A stretch of DNA of 12,145 nt, taken from positions 1 through 12,145 of the forward strand of contig JAHHSR010000046.1 in assembly GCA_020025075.1 (NCBI GenBank), read 5' to 3'. The notes under the pieces were generated by a model. That model made no database searches, had not been told where the DNA came from, and worked only from the letters and a program-made list of their open reading frames with translations. Both the position numbers and the translations under genes were made by a program. Shown in pieces: positions 6,222 through 12,145 of this stretch. The stretch comes from Pectinatus sp. Its GTDB lineage: Bacteria; Bacillota; Negativicutes; Selenomonadales; Selenomonadaceae. The stretch's first letter is position 1. The number at the start of each line of letters is the position of its first letter.

Positions 6222-6420
6222 AGAATAAGAGTACTTCGATGATGCAAAGTAGTAGAAAATAAAGGCATTTTGCAGAGAGCCGGGTTGCTGTGAGCCGGTA
6301 TTTGCCTATTTTTGAACTCATTGCGGAGATGTTTACACAAGCGGGCGGCATGAGTCGCCAAGCAGGGTGGTACCGCGGAAATATTCGTCCCTGGCCTTTG
6401 GCCAGGGTTTTTTATTTTTT
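6222..6420 (+). promoter_or_regulatory. T-box leader (tRNA-Leu sensing) with terminator, controls leuS
   Basis: The invariant T-box sequence AGGGTGGTACCGCGG is at 6364-6378. It is followed by the terminator hairpin CCCTGGCC-TTT-GGCCAGGG (6389-6407) and T6-A-T6. Stem I is recognisable: AAATA..GGCA (6257-6267) can pair with TGCC-TATTT (6303-6311), around the AGAGAGCCGG element (6274-6283). The sequence GAACTCA (6314-6320) after stem I's upper arm puts CTC (6317-6319), a leucine codon, in the specifier position. TGGT in the T-box bulge is complementary to an ACCA tRNA end, matching A73 of bacterial tRNA-Leu. In known T-boxes, uncharged tRNA pairs with both the specifier and this bulge, stabilises the antiterminator and lets RNA polymerase read into the synthetase gene. 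The 5' limit is approximate. Confidence 0.95.
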
Positions 6421-6438
6421 AGGAAAGAAGGTTTGACT

Positions 6439-8907
6439 GTGGAAAAATATATTCCTCAAGAAATTGAAAAGAAATGGCAACAAAAATGGGAGGAGGAAAA
6501 AATTTACCAGACGGACGAAGGTGGCGACAAAAAATATTATGTGCTAGAAATGTTCCCTTATCCGTCGGGCAATCTTCATGTTGGCCATGCTCGCAATTAT
6601 TCGATTGGCGATGTTGTCGCGCGCTTTAAGCGGATGCAAGGTTATAGCGTTTTACATCCGATGGGCTTTGATGCCTTTGGCATGCCGGCAGAAAATGCTG
6701 CGATAAAAAATGGTGTTAAGCCATCTGATTGGACTTACAGCAATATGGACAACATGGTCCGCCAGCAAAAGCAGATGGGCCTTTCCTATGATTGGGACCG
6801 CATCGTCAAGACCTGCAGCCCGGAATATTATCGTTGGACGCAGTATATTTTTGGCCTCCTTTATAAGCGCGGCCTCGTCTATCGCAAAAAAGCTGCTGTC
6901 AACTGGTGCGATAAGTGTGGCACGGTTCTTGCCAATGAACAGGTAATTGACGGCTGTTGCTGGCGCTGCGACTCTCCTGTCGTGAAGAAGGACCTTTCGC
7001 AGTGGTTTTTTAAGATTACCGATTACGCTGATGTACTTTTGCAGGATTTGGAAAAACTTACGGGCTGGCCTGAACGCGTCAAGACGATGCAAAATAACTG
7101 GATAGGCCGCAGCGAGGGTGCGGAAATAGAGTTTAACGTTGCTGACGAACCAGACGCCAAAATAATGGTTTATACAACACGCATCGATACAATTTTTGGC
7201 GTTACTTATCTTGCCCTTGCACCGGAACACCCCTTGGCGAAAAAACTTGCCTTGAAGCAAGAAAATGCCGCTCAAATTGAATCTTTCATCGAGCGTATCC
7301 ATAACCAAAGCGAAATCGAACGCACCTCGGACAAGGCTGAAAAGGAAGGCATCTTTACGGGCGCCTTTGCCATCAATCCCTATAATGGCAAAAAAGTGCC
7401 AATTTGGATTACCAACTATGTCTTAGGTGATTACGGCACGGGAGCTGTCATGGGCGTGCCGGCACATGATGCGCGCGACTGGGCCTTTGCCAAAAAGTAC
7501 AATCTGCCGCATATCGTCGTTATAGAACCCGATGCTGCAACGACGCGCGAAACGCTCGATGATGTCTATTTGGAAGACGGCATTCTTCACAACTCGGCTT
7601 CCTTTGATGGGCTGAAGAACCGCGCCGCCATGACAAAGTTAATCGACTTTGCGCAGGAAAATGGCTTTGGTAAGCGCCGCATCAATTATCGTTTGCGCGA
7701 TTGGCTCATTTCGCGCCAGCGCTATTGGGGGGCTCCTATTCCCATTGTCTATTGTGATAAGTGTGGCACGGTTCTCGTGCCGCAAGAGCAGCTGCCCGTG
7801 CGCTTGCCGGAAGATATATCATTTGAGCCCGGCATGATTTCGCCTCTTGCTCATAGCGAATCGTTTAAGCATTGCACTTGCCCTAAGTGTGGCGGACCGG
7901 CGCGTCGCGAAACGGATACAATGGACACCTTTATCTGCTCGTCGTGGTACTATTTGCGCTACTCTGACCCGCATAATGACAAAGAACCGTTTGCTAAAGA
8001 CAAGGCCAATTATTGGCTGCCCGTAGACCAATATATCGGCGGTATTGAGCATGCCATCTTGCATCTTCTTTACTCGCGCTTTATTACGAAGGTCTTAAAA
8101 GACGAAGGCCTTATTGATTTTGATGAGCCCTTTAAGCGCCTCTTGACGCAGGGCATGGTCATCAAAGACGGTGCCAAGATGAGCAAGTCGCTCGGCAATG
8201 TCGTTTCACCGGAAGAAATAATTGAAAAATATGGTGCCGATACGGCGCGTTTATTCGTTCTCTTTGCGGCTCCAGTGGAAAGAGACCTCGAGTGGAGCGA
8301 CCAAGGCGTTGAAGGCGCTTGGCGCTTTTTGAGCCGTGTCTGGCGCATTGTGCTTCAGCATGAAGATATCCTGAAGAAGAATCCGGCGCTTGAAATAAAA
8401 GATTTAAATGATGATGAAAAGAAGTTGCGCCTTGTTTTACACAGTACAATCAAAAAGGTTACGGAAGACATTGGCGAAAGATTTAGCTTCAATACAGCTA
8501 TATCCTCGATAATGGAACTCGTAAATGCTTTTTATGCCTCAGAAGGAAAAGATATTTCTCCTGCGATTATCAATGAAACGGCAACGAGCATTATCTTGCT
8601 TTTGGCACCGTTTGCGCCGCATATCTGTGAAGAACTTTGGGCGAAGGCCAATCGTTCGGGCAGCGTCCACAAGGCAGCTTGGCCTTCTTATGATGAAAAG
8701 GCCGCCACAGCGGATGAAATTGAGCTGGTCGTGCAGATAAATGGCAAAGTACGCGATAAGATGACGATAGCGCGTACGACGGCACCGGAAAGCATCAAGC
8801 AACAGGCGCAGGAGCTGCCACGCATTAAAGAACTGCTAGAAGGCAAGAGTGTTGTTAAGGTCATCTGTGTTCCTGGCAAGCTGGTCAATATCGTTGTTAA
8901 AGGCTAA
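6439..8907 (+). CDS. leuS: Leucyl-tRNA synthetase
   Basis: An 822-residue class I synthetase that charges tRNA-Leu and hydrolyses mischarged products. From the N terminus: HIGH motif as HVGH in YPSGNLHVGHARNY (47-50); zinc-type cysteines in WCDKCGT..GCCWRC (about 156-177); the CP1 editing domain with TTRIDTIFG and GTGAVMGVPAHDARDW, including the conserved aspartate in HDARD (H343-D347); KMSKS at 580-584; then the helical anticodon-binding domain and C-terminal domain ending in VVKVICVPGKLVNIVV. The editing loop reads TTRIDT where relatives usually have TTRPDT. The start is the GTG at 6439, seven bases after GAAGG (6427-6431). TTG at 6433 is a weaker alternative. An upstream GTG at 6367 lies inside the T-box and cannot be the start. 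The gene is a single unit with its own promoter and leader. Confidence 0.97.
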   Translation: MEKYIPQEIEKKWQQKWEEEKIYQTDEGGDKKYYVLEMFPYPSGNLHVGHARNYSIGDVVARFKRMQGYSVLHPMGFDAFGMPAENAAIKNGVKPSDWTYSNMDNMVRQQKQMGLSYDWDRIVKTCSPEYYRWTQYIFGLLYKRGLVYRKKAAVNWCDKCGTVLANEQVIDGCCWRCDSPVVKKDLSQWFFKITDYADVLLQDLEKLTGWPERVKTMQNNWIGRSEGAEIEFNVADEPDAKIMVYTTRIDTIFGVTYLALAPEHPLAKKLALKQENAAQIESFIERIHNQSEIERTSDKAEKEGIFTGAFAINPYNGKKVPIWITNYVLGDYGTGAVMGVPAHDARDWAFAKKYNLPHIVVIEPDAATTRETLDDVYLEDGILHNSASFDGLKNRAAMTKLIDFAQENGFGKRRINYRLRDWLISRQRYWGAPIPIVYCDKCGTVLVPQEQLPVRLPEDISFEPGMISPLAHSESFKHCTCPKCGGPARRETDTMDTFICSSWYYLRYSDPHNDKEPFAKDKANYWLPVDQYIGGIEHAILHLLYSRFITKVLKDEGLIDFDEPFKRLLTQGMVIKDGAKMSKSLGNVVSPEEIIEKYGADTARLFVLFAAPVERDLEWSDQGVEGAWRFLSRVWRIVLQHEDILKKNPALEIKDLNDDEKKLRLVLHSTIKKVTEDIGERFSFNTAISSIMELVNAFYASEGKDISPAIINETATSIILLLAPFAPHICEELWAKANRSGSVHKAAWPSYDEKAATADEIELVVQINGKVRDKMTIARTTAPESIKQQAQELPRIKELLEGKSVVKVICVPGKLVNIVVKG

Positions 8908-8953
8908 TACTTGAGGCTTAACAAAAAAATGTGATTAAATAATTAAATTGGTA

Positions 8954-8982
8954 TTGACAAACCAAAGATAAGTAAGTATAAT
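8954..8982 (+). promoter_or_regulatory. Consensus promoter of tRNA-Cys
   Basis: TTGACA (8954-8959) and TATAAT (8977-8982) both match consensus, with a 17-base spacer, as expected for a strong stable-RNA promoter. The palindrome TCTCGCGAGA (8992-9001) lies in the short 5' leader before the tRNA. Confidence 0.88.
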
Positions 8983-9005
8983 AATCTATGTTCTCGCGAG
9001 AGAGC

Positions 9006-9080
<75 letters not shown>

Positions 9081-9095
9081 AACTGATAATTTTTG

Positions 9096-9126
9096 AGCGC
9101 TACTGCCAAAGCGGTAGCGCTTTTTT
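9096..9126 (+). terminator. Intrinsic terminator of tRNA-Cys
   Basis: AGCGCTACTGC (9096-9106) pairs with GCGGTAGCGCT (9111-9121), an 11-bp stem with one G-T pair around a CAAA loop, followed by a T-run to 9126. Confidence 0.92.
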
Positions 9127-9135
9127 GTTAATAAG

Positions 9136-9169
9136 AAAAGCTTCAGAAATTAATTTTCTGAAGCTTTTT
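9136..9169 (-). terminator. Intrinsic terminator of nrdDG (possibly bidirectional)
   Basis: AAAAGCTTCAGAAA (9136-9149) and TTTCTGAAGCTTTT (9155-9168) are perfect inverted repeats with a five-base loop, seven bases beyond the nrdG stop. The A-run becomes the T-run of the minus-strand transcript. The T-run on the plus strand makes it a possible back-up for the tRNA. Confidence 0.82.
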
Positions 9170-9175
9170 CTATTA

Positions 9176-9694
9176 TTATATATTAAGTTCAACGACCGTA
9201 TTTCCAGATGTCTTTTTTAAGTCGATGAGCCTTTGATTTTTTGAGCCGCGAAATTTTAGAGAAATGTCTTTTTGGGCGATAATGAAGCGCCCGTCAACGA
9301 GCACATCAGCACTTTTGAGGATTTTTTCAATCCTTGTGTCGCGGCGTGCTAAAAGCTCTTCGTAAGTGTAGCCGCTATAAAGCCAGATGTTTTTTGCCTC
9401 GCCAAATTTTTCCTTGACGATAGCGATGATTTTTGCTATTTCCTCTACATTGGCAGGGTAGAAGGGGTCGCCGCCCAAAAGTGTGAGACCATCTATATAG
9501 GGTTTGGCAAGGCCAACAAGGAGATTGTCCAAAACTTTTGCCGTGAAGGGCTCGCCGTAACAAGGGTCCCATGTCTCAGGCTGAAAACATTCAGGACAGC
9601 AGTTTTCGCAGCCCGAGACAAAAAGCGATACTCTGACGCCAAGCCCATTAGCTATATCGGTGTATTTTATATTTCCATAATGCAATTTCGTCAC
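9176..9694 (-). CDS. nrdG: Anaerobic ribonucleotide reductase activating protein (radical SAM)
   Basis: A 172-residue radical-SAM activase that uses a [4Fe-4S] cluster and S-adenosylmethionine to make the glycyl radical on NrdD. The cluster motif CX3CX2C is C29-C33-C36 in VSGCENCCPECFQPETW, with an extra cysteine at C32. The upstream block DIANGLGVRVSLFVSG matches the family, except that the usual GPG reads GLG. LLGGDPFYPAN (72-82) is the glycine-rich SAM-binding segment. It follows nrdD in the same operon, nine bases after the nrdD stop. The start is a GTG at 9694 with little Shine-Dalgarno sequence, so translation is probably coupled to nrdD. Length and motif spacing are normal, so the protein is expected to work. 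Confidence 0.95.
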   Translation of the reverse strand: MTKLHYGNIKYTDIANGLGVRVSLFVSGCENCCPECFQPETWDPCYGEPFTAKVLDNLLVGLAKPYIDGLTLLGGDPFYPANVEEIAKIIAIVKEKFGEAKNIWLYSGYTYEELLARRDTRIEKILKSADVLVDGRFIIAQKDISLKFRGSKNQRLIDLKKTSGNTVVELNI

Positions 9695-9703
9695 CCGGCT
9701 TAA

Positions 9704-11875
9704 TTAAAGGTGCATGACGCGGTCTTTAATTTCCTGCGTCCTGCCCTGGTTCCAGAAGTTGGTGCCGATGTAGCCGCAAGTACGGCGAGCAATATTTAAC
9801 TTTTGCTGATTTTCACAGCCGCAGTTGGGGCATTTAAAAATTAATTTTCCGCCATCAGAAGGAACGATGGGAATTTCCTTATCCCAGCCGCAGTTTTGAC
9901 AGTAATCGGATTTGGTATTGATTTCCGCATACATGATTGTATTATAGATGTGCTGCAAAACTTTCAGCAAGGCAGGAATGTTGTTTTCCATGTTGGGACA
10001 TTCAATATAACTGATGCAGCCGCCCGGCGAGAGCTTCTGAAATTCTGCTTCAAAGCTCAGCTTGGAGAAGGCATCGATGTTTTCGCGCACGTTAATATGG
10101 TAGGAATTGGTAATGTAGTTGTGGTCGCTGACATCTTTTATCTTGCCGAAGTCCTTTTGCAGGGCCTTGGCGAATTTATAGGTCGTACTTTCAAGCGGCG
10201 TGCCATAGAGAGAAAAATCAAGCGAGGTCTTTTTCTTCCAGGCGGCGCATTTGTCGTTCATGAGCTGCATGACTTTTAGGGCAAAGGCCTTGCCTTTTTC
10301 GCCCGTATGCGACTCGCCGGTCATATATTTGGTGCACTCGAAAAGTCCTGCGTAGCCGAGGCTTATTGTGGCATAGCCGTTCATGAGATATTTGGTAATC
10401 TTTTCCCCTGATTTTAGGCGTGCCAAAGCACCGTGTTGCCACAAAATCGGTGCGTAGTCAGAAACAATATCCTTTAAGCGGTCAAAGCGAATCATGAGGG
10501 CTTCATAGCAAAGCTCAAGGCGTTCGTCCATGATTTGCCAGAACTTATACATATCACCTTTTGATGACAAGGCGGCATGGGGCAGGTTAATAGTTACGAC
10601 GCCCATGTTTTCACGGCCGTAGAATTTGTATTTGCCGTTTTCATCTTTCCACAAGGTGAGGAAAGAGCGACAGCCCATACAGGTATAGCATTGACCATCT
10701 TTTAGTTCTTTCATGACCTTTTCGGAGATATAATCTGGTACCATGCGTTTGGCCGTGCATTTGGCGGCAAGCTCAGTCAAATACCAATAAGGCGTTCCTT
10801 CCTTGATATTGTCTTCTTCGAGGACATAGATAATTTTAGGAAAAGCTGGCGTTACATAGACGCCCTTTTCATTTTTTACGCCGAGCATGCGCTGCTTGAA
10901 CATTTCCTCAGTGAGCATAGCGAGGTCTTTCTTTTCCTGTTCGTTTTTGGCCTCATTTAAATAAATGAATACCGTAACGAAAGGTGCCTGGCCATTGGAG
11001 CTATTGAGCGTAATGATTTGGTACTGCATGGTCTGAATAGAATTTTGGATTTCCCTCTTGAGTAAAGACTTGGTCATGTTGTCAGCCAACTCTTCGGAAA
11101 AATTACCGTTTTCGTGTAAAATCGCTTCGACTTGTTTTCTGATTTTTTTGCGCGACACGTCGACAAAAGGTGCGATGTGCGCAAGAGAAATTGACTGCCC
11201 GCCGTATTGAGCTGAGGCAATTTGCGCCATAATCTGCGTGGTTACTGTAACCGCGGTTGAAAGGGACTTAGGTTTGTCTATTTTTGTTTTGGAAATAACC
11301 GTGCCATTTTGAAGCATATCTTCTAAGTTGACAAGGCAGCAGTTGGTCATTTTCTGGATAAAATAGTCGGCATCATGGAAATGAATAATGCCTTTTTTAT
11401 GTGCATCAGAAATTTTCTTGGGCAACAGGATGCGGTTTGTTATATCGCGTGATACTTCGCCGGCGATATAGTCGCGCTGCGTGGAGTTGACGATGGGGTT
11501 TTTATTGGAGTTTTCTTCAAGAACTTCCTCATTGGTGCAGTCGATAAGGTTTAAGATGATATCGTCAGTGGTGTTTTTTTTGCGGATAAGCTCTCGTTCA
11601 TACCTGTATTTGACATAGTTTTTAGCCAAATTGTATTCGCCGCGGCTCATCAGTTCCTTTTCGACCATGTCTTGAATATCTTCTATATAGGTGGCCTTAT
11701 TGCCAAATTTTGAGCATTTGAATTCAATGTAATCGGCAATATCCGTAATGACGCTTTCTGTAATAGCGCTTTCTGGCGTATCATTTTTTGCCTTTTTGAT
11801 GGCGTTTATTATTTTTTGGCCGTCAAAAGGTACTTCTTTGCCATCTCTTTTAATTACTCTGACCGTAGTCGTCAT
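9704..11875 (-). CDS. nrdD: Anaerobic (class III) ribonucleoside-triphosphate reductase
   Basis: A 723-residue oxygen-sensitive enzyme that reduces ribonucleoside triphosphates to dNTPs with a glycyl radical. The N-terminal ATP cone (about 3-95), starting VRVIKRDGKEVPFDGQKI, senses dATP/ATP. The barrel contains HFHDADYF (165-172), NCCLVN (178-183) and CYTCMGCRSF (396-405), where catalytic cysteines are expected. The C-terminal zinc site is C659/C662 and C682/C685. The radical loop RRTCGYIG places the glycyl radical at G701, followed by GTNFWNQGR. The start ATG at 11875 is chosen because it begins the ATP cone and lies downstream of the promoter. The open frame continues 72 codons further upstream, across the operators, but that stretch has no family similarity I recognise. 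It is operonic with nrdG and controlled by NrdR boxes. Confidence 0.97.
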   Translation of the reverse strand: MTTTVRVIKRDGKEVPFDGQKIINAIKKAKNDTPESAITESVITDIADYIEFKCSKFGNKATYIEDIQDMVEKELMSRGEYNLAKNYVKYRYERELIRKKNTTDDIILNLIDCTNEEVLEENSNKNPIVNSTQRDYIAGEVSRDITNRILLPKKISDAHKKGIIHFHDADYFIQKMTNCCLVNLEDMLQNGTVISKTKIDKPKSLSTAVTVTTQIMAQIASAQYGGQSISLAHIAPFVDVSRKKIRKQVEAILHENGNFSEELADNMTKSLLKREIQNSIQTMQYQIITLNSSNGQAPFVTVFIYLNEAKNEQEKKDLAMLTEEMFKQRMLGVKNEKGVYVTPAFPKIIYVLEEDNIKEGTPYWYLTELAAKCTAKRMVPDYISEKVMKELKDGQCYTCMGCRSFLTLWKDENGKYKFYGRENMGVVTINLPHAALSSKGDMYKFWQIMDERLELCYEALMIRFDRLKDIVSDYAPILWQHGALARLKSGEKITKYLMNGYATISLGYAGLFECTKYMTGESHTGEKGKAFALKVMQLMNDKCAAWKKKTSLDFSLYGTPLESTTYKFAKALQKDFGKIKDVSDHNYITNSYHINVRENIDAFSKLSFEAEFQKLSPGGCISYIECPNMENNIPALLKVLQHIYNTIMYAEINTKSDYCQNCGWDKEIPIVPSDGGKLIFKCPNCGCENQQKLNIARRTCGYIGTNFWNQGRTQEIKDRVMHL

Positions 11876-11918
11876 TAAAACACGCTCTTTTCTCTTTATT
11901 GTTGTGATTTCAGATGCT

Positions 11919-11947
11919 ATGATAACACAATATATTGATATGGGCAA
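11919..11947 (-). promoter_or_regulatory. nrdDG promoter
   Basis: In the minus-strand direction TTGCCC (11947-11942) and TATCAT (11924-11919) are separated by 17 bases, giving a start near 11912 and a leader of about 37 bases. One NrdR box fills the spacer, as expected for a repressor-controlled promoter. Confidence 0.65.
11924..11939 (-). promoter_or_regulatory. NrdR box 2 (proximal)
   Basis: On the plus strand AACACAATATATTGAT, a 16-bp near-palindrome with the NrdR core CAATATATTG and flanking ACA. It occupies the spacer between -35 and -10 and touches the -10. Confidence 0.85.
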
Positions 11948-11954
11948 ATTTTTA

Positions 11955-11970
11955 ACAACTATATATTGAC
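11955..11970 (-). promoter_or_regulatory. NrdR box 1 (distal)
   Basis: On the plus strand ACAACTATATATTGAC, matching the NrdR consensus core (C-x-ATATAT-x-G). Its distance to the other box is 31 bp, three helical turns, the known spacing of paired NrdR boxes. It lies just upstream of the -35. Confidence 0.85.
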
Positions 11971-12050
11971 GATTTTGAGCTGAAGAACAATCAATATCGC
12001 TCGCATGCTCTTTTTCTTGACGCGATTTCTCGATTGACTTTTTGGTAGGC

Positions 12051-12079
12051 AAAAAAAAGAGCTCGGCTTTGCCGAGCTC
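12051..12079 (-). terminator. Minus-strand intrinsic terminator of a gene beyond the right edge
   Basis: GAGCTCGGC (12059-12067) and GCCGAGCTC (12071-12079) are perfect 9-bp inverted repeats with a three-base loop. A8 (12051-12058) becomes a T8 run only on the minus strand, so it terminates a transcript that enters from the right. It insulates nrdDG from that transcript. Confidence 0.85.
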
Positions 12080-12102
12080 AGGGAAGAGCAATTTAACTTA
12101 AA

Positions 12103-12144
12103 CCGCCAGAAGTCCTCCACCTCTTAGGTGGGGGATGAAGGCGG
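12103..12144 (-). mobile_element. Compound hairpin, IS200/IS605-end or REP-like
   Basis: The inner stem is CCTCCACCT (12114-12122) with AGGTGGGGG (12126-12134), one G-T pair and a three-base loop. The outer stem is CCGCC (12103-12107) with GGCGG (12140-12144), separated from it by short unpaired AGAAGT and ATGAA. Read on the minus strand the apex begins ATCCCCCAC, the same bases as the hairpin at the left edge (98-104 on the plus strand). Such interrupted G/C hairpins are typical of IS200/IS605 ends and their REP derivatives. The element body would lie to the right. Whether it is an intact element or a solitary repeat cannot be seen. Confidence 0.4.
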
Positions 12145-12145
12145 A

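Noticed and set aside
6367..6438. N-terminal extension of LeuS from GTG 6367
   Set aside because: It is the T-box sequence, terminator and leader. The protein homology and a proper RBS begin at GTG 6439.
6652..7308. Long antisense frame within leuS
   Set aside because: No family features; it is a shadow of the strongly conserved leuS coding frame.
8908..8953. Terminator directly after leuS
   Set aside because: I looked for a hairpin with a T-run and found only AT-rich sequence. leuS may read through into the tRNA terminator.
11876..12091. N-terminal extension of NrdD by 72 codons
   Set aside because: This stretch contains the promoter, both NrdR boxes and the neighbouring terminator. The ATP cone begins at the ATG at 11875.

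Overview
The window looks like chromosomal DNA from an anaerobic, low-to-medium GC Bacillota. It has strong AGGAGG-type ribosome binding sites, a T-box leader in front of leuS, consensus TTGACA/TATAAT promoters and an oxygen-sensitive class III ribonucleotide reductase (nrdD-nrdG) with tandem NrdR boxes. A bacterial-type glutaminyl-tRNA synthetase next to these features would fit the Negativicutes (Selenomonas/Megasphaera-like). That placement is inference; no rRNA or marker phylogeny is available.

Layout. Positions 1-130 are a folded RNA-like segment. It closely resembles the right end/omegaRNA of an IS200/IS605 (TnpB) element whose coding part would lie left of the window. Positions 131-250 hold two related C4/G4 hairpins followed by a T-run. 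A GNAT acetyltransferase (383-943, +) follows and converges, through a bidirectional terminator, on a minus-strand group: HD-domain hydrolase (4092-4898), glnS (2328-4001) and an ArsB/NhaD-type ion transporter (983-2272), transcribed in that order. A divergent LysR regulator (5211-6083, +) comes next. Then come leuS with its leucine T-box (6439-8907, +) and a tRNA-Cys(GCA) gene with its own promoter and terminator (9006-9080, +). The right part is the minus-strand nrdD-nrdG operon (11875 to 9176), with two NrdR boxes at its promoter. The right edge (12048-12145) carries a minus-strand terminator and a compound hairpin, again of IS200/IS605-end or REP-like type.

How it fits together. Most of the window is housekeeping: two aminoacyl-tRNA synthetases and one tRNA for translation, and an anaerobic dNTP-synthesis operon. 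Regulation is readable in several places: uncharged tRNA-Leu controls leuS by antitermination, and NrdR (dATP/ATP sensing) should control nrdDG. The acetyltransferase, transporter, HD hydrolase and LysR regulator are accessory genes whose substrates cannot be fixed from sequence. The least explained parts are non-coding: the tandem hairpins at 146-222, the large dyad and possible microprotein between the HD gene and lysR, and the two inward-facing transposon-like ends that bracket the window.
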